A stretch of 64,000 bases of DNA from Jeongeupia naejangsanensis (GCF_016865585.1 NZ_JAESND010000008.1:62001-126000), one strand, 5' to 3'. Counted from the stretch's first letter, positions 7,396 to 17,668 are shown. Notes: generated from the sequence alone by a model not told the origin. Numbers and translations are program-made.

Positions 7396-10300
7396 ATGGC
7401 TTTTGTCGTTTTCTACGATTCGTCCTTTCCGTTCGCCGGTACCCGGCCCGATCCCGGTCATCTGTCCGCCATCGGCACGCTGACCGGTGCCGGAGATCTG
7501 GCTGGCGCTCTGTCCGCCGCTGCCGCCGGCGACGTGCTGCTGCACCTGCATGGCGCCCATGTGCCGCGTGCGGCGTGGCCGGCGCTGTGCGGTTTCGTCG
7601 CGCGCGGCGGCCATCTGGTGACGCTGGGCCGGCAGCCGTTTTCGCGCCCGGTCGATGCCGACGGCGGTGTGGCCGAACAGGCGGCGCTGTTCCGCGATCT
7701 CGACATTCACGAAATGCTTGCCGTCGACGCAGGCGGCGCCGAGACGCTCGCCGCCGGTACCGAGTACCGCTGGCTCGCCGACCATCTCGCCGCATTCTCG
7801 CCGGCCGCGCCCACCGACGGCTTTGTGCTGATGCCGACCAGGGACAAGGATCAGCCCCTCGACTCTGGTTCTGCGGGGCCGATGGATGCACGGATCTACC
7901 CGCTCTTGAGTGCGCGCAACGCGGCCGGCCATGCGATCGCCAGCCCGGTGGTGCTGATCGAACGCCTGCGCGGTGCGGCCGCCGGATCGCGGCAGGTCTT
8001 CGCCAACATCGAGCCCGACGCGGCGTTCTGGGACAACGGCGGTGTCGCGGCCTTGCTGGCGCTGGTCGCCCATGCGGCGCTCGGCGTCACCGAGTGGTGG
8101 ATCAAGCCCGATTACGCCTGCTATTACCCCGGCGAAACCGTCAGCCTGACCGTGCAGGGGGAGGCGCTTGGCGCAACGCCGCCGCGGCGCTGGCAGCTGG
8201 CGCTGCAGGTGTCGCTGGACGACGAACCGGTGTTCGGCAGCCGCTTCGATCTCGACATGCACGATGGTGCGGCGTCACTAAGGATTTCACTGCCCGAAGC
8301 GGTTCGCTCGGGCCTGTACCGGATCAGCGCGACGCTGCACCACGACGGTGGTGGCAGCGTGCACCTGCAGCAGGGCTTCTGGGGGCGGGACGACACGCTG
8401 CTGGCGCGCGGCGAGCGTCTTGCCGCCGGTCGCGACTACCTGATCCGTGACGGCAAACCGATGCCGGTGGTCGGCATGACGTATATGGCCAGCGACGTGC
8501 ACCGCAAATTCCTGCAGCTGCCCAATGTCGCCGTCTGGGACGACGACATGGCCACGCTGGCCGGGATGGGCGTCAACTACCTGCGCACCGGCGTGTGGAG
8601 TGCATGGCGGCAGCTGATGTTCGTCGACGGCCACGCCAACGAGGCGGCGCTGCGCGCGATCGACGCCTTCATCCACACCGCCGCGCTGCATGATCTCGAA
8701 TGCTGCTTCACCTTCTTCGCATTCACGCCCGAAGCGTGGGAAGGCGCGAACCCTTACCTCGACCCGCGTTCGCGCGCGGCGCAGAAACGCTTCATCCGCG
8801 CCATCGTCGGCCGCCACACCGAAACCCGCCGGGTGCACTGGGACCTGATCAACGAACCGTCCTTGTTCGACCCGGCGCGCATCTTCGTCGGCCCGCGCTC
8901 GCTCGGCGACGCGTTCGAGATGGAGGCGTTCCGCCGCTACCTGCAGGCACGCAACCCGGACCTTGCCTACTGGCAGGCCGCTTGGGACGTCAGTCCGGCA
9001 CAGCTGCCAGACTGGTCGGCGCTGCGGCCGCCGCAGCCGGACGAGGTCGGCTTCAACACCACCGAAATCCTGCCGAAGCAGCACGGCATCTGGCTCGACT
9101 ACGCGCTGTTCACTCAGCACGCGCATGCCGAGTGGGCGGCCGATCTGGCACAGACGATCCGCCAGACCTCACCCGGTGCGCTGGTCTGCGTCGGCCAGGA
9201 CGAGGCACTCGGCCAGCAGCGGCCGTCGCCGTTCTTCTACGCCGATGCGGTTGATTACACCACGGTGCACAGCTGGTGGCTCAATGACGCGCTGGGCTGG
9301 GACAGCCTGTTCAGCAAGACGCCGAACGTGCCGAACGTGGTGCAGGAGACCGGCATCATGCACGTCGAGCGCCCGGACGGCCGCTCGCGCCGCAGCGAGG
9401 CCGAGCTGTACGCGCTGCTCGAGCGCAAGTACGCGTGGTCGTACGCGTTCGGCAACGCCGGCGCGGTGCACTGGATCTGGAACATCAACTACCACATGGA
9501 CAACATCAACGAGTCGCACATCGGCGCCTGCCGCGCCGACGGTTCGATGAAGCCCGAGGCCGAAGTCACCGCCGCGTTCGGCGCGCTGTTCGGCGCCCAC
9601 GGTGCGCAGCTGAGCGATCGCCAGTTGCCCGACGTCGCGGTGGTCTACCCGTTCAGCAACGACTACAGCAACCGCAGATCGACCTTGGACGCGACGCAGG
9701 CGCTGGTGCGCAGCGCGCTGTTCGAACTCGGCCTGCCGCTGCGCGCGGTCGGCGATCACGACCTCTCGGACCTGTTCGCCAACCCGCCGAAGCTGATCCT
9801 GCTGCCCAGCCCGCACAACCTCAACCGCGCCACCTGGGCGGCGCTCGAAGCGCTGCTCGACCGGCACGACATCACCGTGCTGCTGACCGGGCCGGCCGAT
9901 CTGGACGAATACTGGCGGCCGACCGGACGGATTGCCGGTGCCGCTTCGCGCAACCTGAACCGCGAAGAAACGCTGCTGCTGGATGACCGGCGCTGGCGCG
10001 CGAGCTTCGGCGGCGAAGCGATCGCCCGGCTCAGCACCGGCGACGACGACGCGCTGGTCGAACGGACTATGGGCCGGGGCCGGTTGCTGTGGTGCCCGTT
10101 GCCGCTGGAACTGAATCAGCGTACCGACGTGCTCGACGCGCTGTACCGCCACGCGCTGGCCCGTGCCGGCGTCGCGCTGCCGTGGCGCTGGCTTGGTGAT
10201 GCGCCCGAGGGCGTCGCACTGCATCGTCAGGCCTTTGTCGACCACACGCTTTGGATCGCCGTGTCCGAGGCCGCGCGCGATCACGCGCTGAGCTGGTTCG

Positions 10301-10422
10301 ACGCCGCAACTGGCCGCAGCTACACGACCACACTGGCCGCCGGCCGTGCGCTGGTCTTCATCACCGATGAGGCGGGCAGGGTCGTCGGCAGCCTGCGCAG
10401 CCAGCCCGTGGCGGTAGCGTGA
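7396..10422 (+). CDS. Large cytoplasmic clan GH-A glycoside hydrolase (possible beta-mannosidase-like enzyme)
   Basis: This 1008-aa protein has no signal peptide. An N-terminal alpha/beta domain (about 1-230) and a beta-sandwich region (about 235-335) precede a TIM barrel (about 345-720), then a Rossmann-like domain with VAVVYPFSNDY (about 730-870) and a small C-terminal domain. The barrel carries the clan GH-A signatures: E487 in DLINEPSLF (acid/base) and E651 in VVQETGIMH (nucleophile). The architecture resembles GH42/GH5-type beta-glycosidases with a trimerisation-like domain, but the exact family is unclear. A mannoside substrate is suggested only by the downstream mannose isomerase-like gene. 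The ATG at 7396, with GAGG 6 nt upstream, is preferred over a TTG at 7354. It overlaps the LacI gene by 4 nt. Confidence 0.75.
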   Translation: MAFVVFYDSSFPFAGTRPDPGHLSAIGTLTGAGDLAGALSAAAAGDVLLHLHGAHVPRAAWPALCGFVARGGHLVTLGRQPFSRPVDADGGVAEQAALFRDLDIHEMLAVDAGGAETLAAGTEYRWLADHLAAFSPAAPTDGFVLMPTRDKDQPLDSGSAGPMDARIYPLLSARNAAGHAIASPVVLIERLRGAAAGSRQVFANIEPDAAFWDNGGVAALLALVAHAALGVTEWWIKPDYACYYPGETVSLTVQGEALGATPPRRWQLALQVSLDDEPVFGSRFDLDMHDGAASLRISLPEAVRSGLYRISATLHHDGGGSVHLQQGFWGRDDTLLARGERLAAGRDYLIRDGKPMPVVGMTYMASDVHRKFLQLPNVAVWDDDMATLAGMGVNYLRTGVWSAWRQLMFVDGHANEAALRAIDAFIHTAALHDLECCFTFFAFTPEAWEGANPYLDPRSRAAQKRFIRAIVGRHTETRRVHWDLINEPSLFDPARIFVGPRSLGDAFEMEAFRRYLQARNPDLAYWQAAWDVSPAQLPDWSALRPPQPDEVGFNTTEILPKQHGIWLDYALFTQHAHAEWAADLAQTIRQTSPGALVCVGQDEALGQQRPSPFFYADAVDYTTVHSWWLNDALGWDSLFSKTPNVPNVVQETGIMHVERPDGRSRRSEAELYALLERKYAWSYAFGNAGAVHWIWNINYHMDNINESHIGACRADGSMKPEAEVTAAFGALFGAHGAQLSDRQLPDVAVVYPFSNDYSNRRSTLDATQALVRSALFELGLPLRAVGDHDLSDLFANPPKLILLPSPHNLNRATWAALEALLDRHDITVLLTGPADLDEYWRPTGRIAGAASRNLNREETLLLDDRRWRASFGGEAIARLSTGDDDALVERTMGRGRLLWCPLPLELNQRTDVLDALYRHALARAGVALPWRWLGDAPEGVALHRQAFVDHTLWIAVSEAARDHALSWFDAATGRSYTTTLAAGRALVFITDEAGRVVGSLRSQPVAVA

Positions 10423-11399
10423 GCCGTCGCAGCATCAGCATCCGCGAACTCGCCGCCGCCGCCGGGGTCTCGGTCGGCACGGCGTCGCGGGCGCTCAAGC
10501 ACCAGCAGGGGCTGAGCGCCGAAACGCGCGACCGGGTGCTGCAGCTTGCCGCCGAGCTCGGCTACGACACCGGCCGGCTCAAGCAGCAACCCGTCCGCCG
10601 CATCCTCGTGCTGCTGCACAGCCAGCACCCGGCCGACAGCCCGTTTTACGCGGCGTTGCTCGACGGCGCCCGTGCCCGCTGTGCCAAGGATGGCATCGAG
10701 TTGCAGGTGCGCTCGCTCGGTCCGGGGCGGCCGGTACGGCGGCAGGTGCTCGAATGCGAGCCCGACGCGCTGCTGTGTGTCGGCTTCTTCGAGCCCGAGC
10801 TGATCCACGTGATTTCCCGGCTTGGCAAGCCGCTGGCGCTGGCCGACCTGTGGGCGCCGGGGCTGGCCGCGGTGAATCCGGACAACCGGCAGGGTGCATA
10901 CCTTGTGACGCAGTATTTGCTGGCAGCCGGCCGCAAGCGTATCGCTTTCCTGTCCGGCCCGCTGGCGCACTACTCGATCCGGCTGCGCGAGCGCGGCTAC
11001 CGTCAGGCGCTGTTCGACGCCGGCAGGCTCGCCGACCCCAGCCTTGAAGCGCTGATCGCGCCGGGGCTGGACGTCGCCACCGGCGCGGCGCTGGCGATGC
11101 GCGAGCTGCTGGCATTGCCGGCGCCGCCCGACGCGGTATTCGCCTATAACGATGCCGCAGCGCTGGTCGCGCTGCAGGTTTGCCGCGATGCCGGTCTGCG
11201 CGTGCCAGATGATATTGCCATCGCCGGTTTCGACGACATCGCCGACGCGGCGGGCGCCGGGCTGACGACGCTGGCCGTCGACAAGGCTGCGCTCGGCCGC
11301 GCCGGCATCGAACTCGTATTGAATCAGGCGGGCGAGGGCAACCGGCTGCAGCCGGTATCGCTGATCGTCCGCGCAACTACCGCATCCACTCCGGAGTGA
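10419..11399 (+). CDS. LacI-family transcriptional regulator
   Basis: This 326-aa repressor has an N-terminal helix-turn-helix (residues about 5-25, IRELAAAAGVSVGTASRALK), a hinge, and a periplasmic-binding-protein-like effector domain (about 60-320) with typical pieces such as DAVFAYNDAAALVAL and DIAIAGFDD. It starts at GTG inside a GTGA overlap with the glycosidase stop. It is the middle gene of a three-gene operon, so it probably represses the glycosidase and isomerase genes and is relieved by a sugar product; candidate operator at 7295-7326. Confidence 0.93.
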   Translation: MSRRSISIRELAAAAGVSVGTASRALKHQQGLSAETRDRVLQLAAELGYDTGRLKQQPVRRILVLLHSQHPADSPFYAALLDGARARCAKDGIELQVRSLGPGRPVRRQVLECEPDALLCVGFFEPELIHVISRLGKPLALADLWAPGLAAVNPDNRQGAYLVTQYLLAAGRKRIAFLSGPLAHYSIRLRERGYRQALFDAGRLADPSLEALIAPGLDVATGAALAMRELLALPAPPDAVFAYNDAAALVALQVCRDAGLRVPDDIAIAGFDDIADAAGAGLTTLAVDKAALGRAGIELVLNQAGEGNRLQPVSLIVRATTASTPE

Positions 11400-11403
11400 C
11401 GTG

Positions 11404-12591
11404 ATGAACCTGCCCGATTTTCGCGACCCCGCCGTCCTGCTCGACCACGTGCGTCATACGATGGCGTTCTACCACCCGCGCGCCATCGACCCGTCCGGCG
11501 GCTTCTACCATTTCTTCCGCGACGACGGCAGCGTCTACGACACGCATACGCGGCATCTGGTCAGCAGCACGCGCTTCGTCTTCAACTACGCGATGGCGTT
11601 CCGGCAGTTTGGTGATCCGGCGTATCTGGACGCGGTGCGCCACGGCATCGCCTTCCTGCGCGATGCGCACCGCGATCCGGCGACCGGCGGCTATGCGTGG
11701 CAGCTGCAGTGGCGCGACGGCGCCAAGGCCGTCGACGACGCGACCAACCATTGCTACGGCCTCGGCTTCGTGCTGCTGGCGTATTCGCACGCGCTGATGG
11801 CCGGTGTGGCCGAAGCGCGCGCCTGGCTGGACGAAACATGGGATCTGATGGAGGCGCGCTTCTGGGAGCCGCAGCACGGCCTGTACGCCGACGAGGCGAC
11901 ACCGGACTGGCAGCTCAAGCCGTATCGCGGCCAGAACGCCAACATGCACGCCTGCGAAGCGATGCTGGCGGCGTTCGAGGCGACCGGCGAAACGCGCTTT
12001 CTCGACCGTGCAGAGCTGCTGGCGCACAACATCACCGAACGGCAGGCCGCGCTCGCGCACGGGCTGATGTGGGAGCACTACGACGCCGGCTGGCAGGTCG
12101 ACTGGGATTACAACCGCGACGACAAGACCAACATCTTCCGCCCCTGGGGCTACCAGCCCGGCCACCTGACCGAATGGGCCAAGCTGCTGCTGATCCTGGA
12201 GCGCCACCGCCCGCAACCGTGGCTGCTGCCGCGCGCCGAAGCGCTGTTCGATGCGGCAATGAACCGCGCATGGGATGCCGAGCACGGCGGCCTGTTCTAC
12301 GGCTTCGGCCCGCAGAACGAAATCTGCGACAGCGACAAGTACTTCTGGGTCCAGGCCGAAAGCCTCGCCGCCGCCGCGCTGCTCGCTGCACGCACCGGCA
12401 ACGTGCGTTACTGGAACGATTACCAGCGGCTGTGGGCGTATTCGTGGGAACACTTCGTCGACCACCGGTACGGCGGCTGGTACCGGATATTGCGCGCCGA
12501 CAACAGCAAATACAGCGACGAAAAGAGTCCCGCCGGGAAGGTCGACTATCACACGATGGGGGCGTGTTACGAGGTGCTGGGCGTGCTCTGA
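11404..12591 (+). CDS. AGE-family sugar epimerase/isomerase (mannose isomerase-like)
   Basis: This 395-aa protein belongs to the N-acylglucosamine 2-epimerase superfamily, an alpha/alpha-barrel of about 390-410 residues. Recognisable pieces include GGFYHFFRDDG, HLVSSTRFVFNYAMA, WEHYDAGW, the Trp/His-rich FRPWGYQPGHLTEWAKLL and the C-terminal KYFWVQAESLAAA with GGWYRIL. The pattern fits the mannose isomerase / YihS-like branch better than GlcNAc epimerases (family judgement from memory). With the glycosidase it would convert released mannose to fructose for glycolysis (inference). The ATG at 11404 is chosen over the adjacent in-frame GTG at 11401 because GGAG at 11393-11396 is correctly spaced. 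No terminator is evident downstream. Confidence 0.85.
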   Translation: MNLPDFRDPAVLLDHVRHTMAFYHPRAIDPSGGFYHFFRDDGSVYDTHTRHLVSSTRFVFNYAMAFRQFGDPAYLDAVRHGIAFLRDAHRDPATGGYAWQLQWRDGAKAVDDATNHCYGLGFVLLAYSHALMAGVAEARAWLDETWDLMEARFWEPQHGLYADEATPDWQLKPYRGQNANMHACEAMLAAFEATGETRFLDRAELLAHNITERQAALAHGLMWEHYDAGWQVDWDYNRDDKTNIFRPWGYQPGHLTEWAKLLLILERHRPQPWLLPRAEALFDAAMNRAWDAEHGGLFYGFGPQNEICDSDKYFWVQAESLAAAALLAARTGNVRYWNDYQRLWAYSWEHFVDHRYGGWYRILRADNSKYSDEKSPAGKVDYHTMGACYEVLGVL

Positions 12592-12629
12592 CTAGCGGAC
12601 CGCAGCCGGATTCGCCGCATGTACCAAGG

Positions 12630-13484
12630 TCATTCGAATCCTGGACCGCATTGCGGCGAAAAGCCCTTTTCCTGATCCGACGCTACAAACTGGACGCGCG
12701 AACGGACGGCTTGCGATTTTGGAACGTGTGCGGGCCATCGATAGCTCTTCCAGACAAAGTGCCAGTCGAGGCTCGAACCAGTTCCCTTTGAAAACTCGAT
12801 GCTCAGCGTGCCGGTCGTTTCGTCATGGCAATGCGGCGATTTGTCCGTTTTTGCGTCCGAATAGAAGCAGGCGCGAATCATCTCCCAGCACGAAAACGGC
12901 ACGGCTTGGTGGATGACAGTCCATTGCGAGTCGGCTTTCAGGGCGACGAAGTCGGCCGATTCAAACGAGGCGCCACCACCCGAATAGGCTTCCTTGGTTG
13001 AGTGGACGAGGGCGATCGCGTTGTCGGTGGTGCTGACCGGGTACAGGGCCGGATAAATGCTTGGTGTTGCTCGGGGAGCATCCTCCGTGACTGTCATCGC
13101 GGAGTGTCGATAGGTGTCGAAATTCCAGAAACGGATTCGAGCCGATTCGGAGGGCGCCCACGAGGGCAGTTCGATCAGCATCGGCTTGGCGGCGTCGATC
13201 AGATAAATCGGTCCGGCGGGTCTGCCTTTGCCCACCCAGGCGCCCGTGGAGGCGGGGAGGCAAGGGGTCGGAAGCGACGCGCAAATTTCCGGGATGTGCA
13301 GCTGCGCCTGCCGGACCGAGGACAGTTTGACCAACGGCAATACCGTCGGTTTTGTCGCCGAAGCCGCCCCCGGGGCTAACAAATACAGACTGGTTCCGAA
13401 AAGGACAGAAAGCTGTTTCAGCTGAAAAGCTCGACGGACAAGGGAGGTCGGCACCCTGACTTCGTTACCCCTACTTGCTGGCAT
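12630..13484 (-). CDS. Secreted protein of unknown function
   Basis: This 284-aa protein is not recognised. A hydrophobic stretch ending APGAASA at about residues 24-43 looks like a signal peptide, so the mature protein of about 240 residues is probably periplasmic or secreted. It contains several Cys (CASLPTPC, CWEMIRACF, CHDE) that could form disulfides, and no repeats or metal motifs. Its codon use is less GC-rich than its neighbours, a mild hint of transfer. The ATG at 13484 overlaps the upstream GNAT gene by 14 nt without a ribosome site; a GTG at 13454 is an alternative start that keeps the signal peptide. Confidence 0.6.
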   Translation of the reverse strand: MPASRGNEVRVPTSLVRRAFQLKQLSVLFGTSLYLLAPGAASATKPTVLPLVKLSSVRQAQLHIPEICASLPTPCLPASTGAWVGKGRPAGPIYLIDAAKPMLIELPSWAPSESARIRFWNFDTYRHSAMTVTEDAPRATPSIYPALYPVSTTDNAIALVHSTKEAYSGGGASFESADFVALKADSQWTVIHQAVPFSCWEMIRACFYSDAKTDKSPHCHDETTGTLSIEFSKGTGSSLDWHFVWKSYRWPAHVPKSQAVRSRVQFVASDQEKGFSPQCGPGFE

Positions 13485-13989
13485 GCAAGGCGAGGCGCAT
13501 CAGAATTTCGTCATGAAGTTCACTGTCCACCAGCAAAGCATCCGGCTCGAGCCCATAGCGCCGGAATCCGGCCCCTTCGTACAACCGCAGCGCCGCGGTA
13601 TTGCCGGCGTTGACGCTCAGGTTGATCTGGCGGAGGTCGTCGACGGACTTGGCCAGCGCAACCGCTTCGCGGACCAGCGCGCCGGCCAGACCGCGCTGGC
13701 GGTAGCCGGGGGCGACGTACATGCCCCAGAGGATGGCCTTGTGGCGAAGTTTGGTCATGCTTTCCCGGCCCAGCCCGGCGGTGCCGACCAGTGCGTCACC
13801 GTCGAAGGCACCGAACAGGCCGTGATCGGGGGCCGGTGCGAGCCGGGTTTCGATCTCCGGGATCGGCCGGTCCTTTTCCGCTTCGTAACTCGAACCGAAC
13901 GCCGAGGGTGTGTCGCGCAGTGCGGCGAGCCGGAGTGCCTGATAGTGCGGCGCATCGGCGGGAGTCAGGCGGCGAATGGTCGTGGTCAT
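13471..13989 (-). CDS. GNAT-family N-acetyltransferase
   Basis: This 172-aa acetyltransferase opens TTTIRRLTPADAPHYQALRL, the standard GNAT N-terminus, with a CoA-binding motif A at YVAPGYRQRGLAGALV (RQRGLA) and a C-terminal NAGNTAALRLYEGAGFRRYG strand. Its substrate is unknown. The start at 13989 is where homology begins; longer in-frame extensions upstream look non-coding. It lies 29 nt downstream of a membrane-protein gene on the same strand and just upstream of the secreted protein of unknown function. Confidence 0.88.
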   Translation of the reverse strand: MTTTIRRLTPADAPHYQALRLAALRDTPSAFGSSYEAEKDRPIPEIETRLAPAPDHGLFGAFDGDALVGTAGLGRESMTKLRHKAILWGMYVAPGYRQRGLAGALVREAVALAKSVDDLRQINLSVNAGNTAALRLYEGAGFRRYGLEPDALLVDSELHDEILMRLALHASK

Positions 13990-14018
13990 GGCATGGTTCC
14001 GGGGGAAGGAAAAATGGG

Positions 14019-15053
14019 TTAACGGACCGGTGCCAGCCGGCCTTGCAGCGATGCCGGAAGTCGCGCGATCAGCGCCGCCCGGCTCGGCTGCCAGAACGCC
14101 GACAGCATCAGCAGGGCCGAACCGATGAACAGTGCCGTCGTGGCGAAGCCGAGGCTGACGACGCCGTACTGCTTGAGCAGCGAGCTGAACGCATACAGCA
14201 CGTAGCCGAGCGCCGAGACCATCAGTGCGCGGCGGTCGATGCACAGCGATACCAGTGCGATGCCGACGTACAGCACGACGACGGCGACAGCCTGCGGCAT
14301 GCCGACATCGCCGTCGGTGACGCCGAGCAACATGAACACCGGGTGGACCATCAGCGGTGCGGCCAGCAGGTGCAGCCAGAAGGCGACGTCGGAGCGACGG
14401 GTCTGGCGGGTGGGGTCGCTGGTATCCCAGCGCATTGCGAAAGCAAACACGGCGATGCCGGCGACGAGCAGCAAGGGCGTCATCACGCCGTCGACGGCGG
14501 GCAATACAGAGGTGATCAGCGCAATCAGGCAGGCGACCGCGGCGGCCGAGACGCAGGCAATGGTGATCGGTACCTGAAAACGCCGCCAGTGCAGCCAGGT
14601 CGCCACCCCGGCCAGCAGACTGGCGAGGGCGACGGCGGCGGACGGCGCATGCCGCATCATCCCTTCGACGCTACTGCCGCCAAGGGCCGGCGCGGCGAGA
14701 CCTAGACCGGCCGAAAACACGCTGCCGGCAAACGCCAGCAGCAGTACGATCGCCGGCAAGGCCATCCGGCGTTTGCGCACGAAGAATTCGGCCAGCCCCC
14801 AGGCGGTGGCCGCGCTCGCCAGCGAGCCCAGCACCGGCGTGACGGTACCGCCGATCCACGACACCGACACCAGCAACAGCACGCAGGCAATGACGACGAA
14901 AATGTCGTTGAAGCCGGTGATCAGCCGGAACTGTTCCTCGTCGGCCACCGGCGTTTGCCGGCGGGCGGCGACGTGGTCGCGGAAGGCGGTGGCGGTATCG
15001 TGGCTGAGGACGCCGGCGGATACGGCGTCGTTCAGGTCGTCATCGGTATACAT
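14019..15053 (-). CDS. Multi-pass membrane protein of unknown function (DUF2157-like)
   Basis: This 344-aa protein begins with about 48 soluble residues (YTDDDLNDAVSAGVLSHDTA, a small helical head) followed by roughly ten hydrophobic helices arranged as tight pairs, ending near the C-terminus. That layout matches the DUF2157-type membrane protein group, whose function is unknown; the family call is tentative. It lies in a run of minus-strand genes between an MFS transporter and a GNAT protein, with no functional link visible. GGAG is about 11 nt before the ATG. Confidence 0.7.
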   Translation of the reverse strand: MYTDDDLNDAVSAGVLSHDTATAFRDHVAARRQTPVADEEQFRLITGFNDIFVVIACVLLLVSVSWIGGTVTPVLGSLASAATAWGLAEFFVRKRRMALPAIVLLLAFAGSVFSAGLGLAAPALGGSSVEGMMRHAPSAAVALASLLAGVATWLHWRRFQVPITIACVSAAAVACLIALITSVLPAVDGVMTPLLLVAGIAVFAFAMRWDTSDPTRQTRRSDVAFWLHLLAAPLMVHPVFMLLGVTDGDVGMPQAVAVVVLYVGIALVSLCIDRRALMVSALGYVLYAFSSLLKQYGVVSLGFATTALFIGSALLMLSAFWQPSRAALIARLPASLQGRLAPVR

Positions 15054-15108
15054 GCGCGCTGGGACTCCGGAAGCAAAGCCACAGCATACGCAAGGCGGCA
15101 GGGCGTTG

Positions 15109-16323
15109 TCAGTCCAGCGTCCGCACTGTCGGCGTCCGCGCGGCGATCACGATCATCAGCGCGGCCATGGTCAGCCCGAACGCCGGCATGATGATGCGGA
15201 TGTCGACGTGCAGCGCCAGCAGCGCGGTCACCATCGCGTACGAGATCGGCGACAGCCCCATCGATGCGATGGTGTTCAGGCTCATCACCCGGCCGATCTT
15301 GCTGCGCTCGGTGTACTGCTGCAGCACCGACATCATCGGCACATTGTTGCTGACGACGCCGAAGCCCAGCAGGAACTGCAGCGTGATCGCCAGCGGAATC
15401 CAGCCGGTGAACGCCTGCGCACCCAGCACGATGCCTTCCAGCACGATCACCACGATGATGATCATCAGGCGTTTTTTCGTCGGCGGGAACAGCGTCAGCA
15501 GCGTGCCGCCGACGACCATGCCGGCCGCCATCGCGCTTTGCAGATAGGACAGCGTGCTGGCCTGACCGTCGAGGTGGTCGGTGACGACGATCGGAATGCC
15601 CAGTCCCAGCGGCCCCATGAACAGCAGGTTGGCAATCGCGTAAATGATCATCAGCGAGCGCAGTGCCGGCGTCTGCAGCGCGTACTGCAGCCCTTCCTTC
15701 AGTTCGGTCAGCAGGTGGCGGCGCGCATGGTGGACGGGCACCGGGGCCTCGCGCACCAGCACGGTGAAGCCGACGCCGACGGCGAGCAGCGCGGCGGTCA
15801 GCGTGAACACCCATTCGTAGCTGAGCGTTGCCAGCATCACGCCGCCGAGCACCGGGCCGAACACGAGGCCGATCTGGTTGGTGGTCAGCATGATCGAATT
15901 GGCGCGCATCAGGTCGCGCTCGGCGACGATGCCGGGCAGCAGCGCATCGCGTGCCGGCCAGAAGAAGGCATCGAGCGCGCCGTAGGCAAAGGCGAATACC
16001 GTCATCGCCCAGATGTCGAGCAGGCCGAGGTGCAGCAGGCCGACCAGCGACAGCACGGCGATGACCCGCAGGCCGAGCGAGAACGAAATGATCCGGCTGC
16101 GACGCATCCGGTCGGCGACGACGCCGCCGACGGCCATCAGCGCGATCCGCGGCACCGAGCCGGCGATCATCACCAGGCCGAGGTCTTCCTTGGCGCCGAG
16201 CGTTTTGACCACGTACCAGGTCTCGGCAAGCATCGCGACCGCGAGGGCGAGGTTGCCGAGGATGCTGGCCAGCCAGACGAAAAGGAAATTGCGGTTGCGC
16301 AGGAGTGGCGGAGCATCGGTCAT
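15109..16323 (-). CDS. MFS transporter
   Basis: This 404-aa inner-membrane protein has about 12 helices and the MFS loop 2-3 motif form [12 protein letters not shown]. It resembles the drug/siderophore exporter type (EntS/TetA-like DHA group): [18 protein letters not shown] at the start, [13 protein letters not shown] in helix 4-5, and FGPVLGG. The substrate is unknown. The start at 16323 is the natural N-terminus, though no Shine-Dalgarno sequence precedes it. It is divergent from pgk with a 160-bp gap. Confidence 0.88.
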   Translation of the reverse strand: MTDAPPLLRNRNFLFVWLASILGNLALAVAMLAETWYVVKTLGAKEDLGLVMIAGSVPRIALMAVGGVVADRMRRSRIISFSLGLRVIAVLSLVGLLHLGLLDIWAMTVFAFAYGALDAFFWPARDALLPGIVAERDLMRANSIMLTTNQIGLVFGPVLGGVMLATLSYEWVFTLTAALLAVGVGFTVLVREAPVPVHHARRHLLTELKEGLQYALQTPALRSLMIIYAIANLLFMGPLGLGIPIVVTDHLDGQASTLSYLQSAMAAGMVVGGTLLTLFPPTKKRLMIIIVVIVLEGIVLGAQAFTGWIPLAITLQFLLGFGVVSNNVPMMSVLQQYTERSKIGRVMSLNTIASMGLSPISYAMVTALLALHVDIRIIMPAFGLTMAALMIVIAARTPTVRTLD

Positions 16324-16483
16324 GAGGGAAAAACGCTGTGCTAGTATTTTTGACCCCCGGATTCTAAGCCCGCGAGCCGGCCGCCGACGGCCCGTCCACA
16401 CTGTGCGACAAGGCCAGCAAACTTTGCGCCACCGGCTTCATGCCGCAATGTCCGATCACGACTCCCGACCAAGGAAAAAGACC

Positions 16484-17653
16484 ATGCCCCTCCGCACGCT
16501 GACCGATCTCGCACTGGCCGGCTGCCGGGTACTGATCCGGGCGGACCTCAATGTGCCGTTCGCCAACGGCCGGATCAGCGACGACACGCGCATCCGCGCC
16601 TCGCTGCCGACAATCCACGCGGCGCTGCGGGCCGGTGCCGGGGTGATCGTGATGAGTCATCTGGGTCGTCCGGTCGAGGGCGTGTGCGGGCCGGCCGACT
16701 CGCTGGAGCCGGTTGCCCGCCGCATCGGCGAACTGCTGGGCCGCACCGTGCCGGTGATCGCCGACTGGCAGAACCATCAGGTTCTGCCGGGCGAGCTGGT
16801 GATGCTCGAAAATGTTCGCACCCTGCCGGGCGAGGCGGCGGACAGCGAGGCATTGGGCCGGCAATACGCGGCGTTGTGCGATGTGTTCGTCAACGATGCC
16901 TTCGGCATGGTGCACCGCGCCGAAGCGTCGACGCATGCCGTGGCACGGTTTGCGCCGCAGGCTGTGGCCGGCCTGTTGCTGTCGCACGAACTTGACGCGC
17001 TGGGCCGGGCCTTGCTGGCGCCGGCAAGGCCGCTGGTTGCCATCGTCGGCGGGGCCAAGGTATCGACCAAGCTGACGATGCTCGAATCGCTGGCCGACAA
17101 GGTCGACCGGCTGATCGTCGGTGGCGGCATCGCCAATACTTTTCTGCTGGCGGCGGGCCTGCCGGTCGGCCGGTCGCTGGTCGAAACCGGACTGGTCGAC
17201 CAGGCTCGCAGGGTGATCGACAAGTGCCGCGCACGCGGTGGCGACGTGCCGCTGCCGACCGACGTGGTCGTCGGCCGGCGTTTCGATCCGGCCGAAGCTG
17301 CCGTCATCAAGCCGGTGGCAGAAGTGGACGAGAACGACATGATTCTGGACATCGGACCCGAATCGGCCGCGCGGATCGCCTGGCTGCAGGCCAGTGCAGG
17401 GACCATCGTTTGGAACGGACCGGTGGGCGTGTTCGAGTTCGATCAGTTCGGTGGGGGAACCGAGGCCATTGCGAGGGCGATCGCCGCCAGCCCGGCATTT
17501 TCGATCGCCGGCGGCGGAGACACGCTGGCGGCGGTGGCCCGGTTCGGCATCACCGATCAGGTCAGCTACCTCTCGACCGGGGGCGGGGCGTTCCTCGCGT
17601 TTCTCGAGGGCCGGCCCCTGCCTGCGGTCGACATGCTTGCGCAGCGCGGCTGA
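16484..17653 (+). CDS. pgk: Phosphoglycerate kinase
   Basis: This 389-aa cytosolic glycolytic kinase interconverts 1,3-bisphosphoglycerate and 3-phosphoglycerate with ADP/ATP. Signature pieces are [12 protein letters not shown] near the N-terminus, [14 protein letters not shown]-type [42 protein letters not shown], and the nucleotide-binding GGGDT and [12 protein letters not shown] at the C-terminus. The length is normal. The ATG at 16484 follows AAGGA with 8-nt spacing. A good intrinsic terminator ends the transcript at 17697, so pgk is probably monocistronic here. Confidence 0.97.
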   Translation: MPLRTLTDLALAGCRVLIRADLNVPFANGRISDDTRIRASLPTIHAALRAGAGVIVMSHLGRPVEGVCGPADSLEPVARRIGELLGRTVPVIADWQNHQVLPGELVMLENVRTLPGEAADSEALGRQYAALCDVFVNDAFGMVHRAEASTHAVARFAPQAVAGLLLSHELDALGRALLAPARPLVAIVGGAKVSTKLTMLESLADKVDRLIVGGGIANTFLLAAGLPVGRSLVETGLVDQARRVIDKCRARGGDVPLPTDVVVGRRFDPAEAAVIKPVAEVDENDMILDIGPESAARIAWLQASAGTIVWNGPVGVFEFDQFGGGTEAIARAIAASPAFSIAGGGDTLAAVARFGITDQVSYLSTGGGAFLAFLEGRPLPAVDMLAQRG

Positions 17654-17668
17654 TCACCGTCCCTCAGC

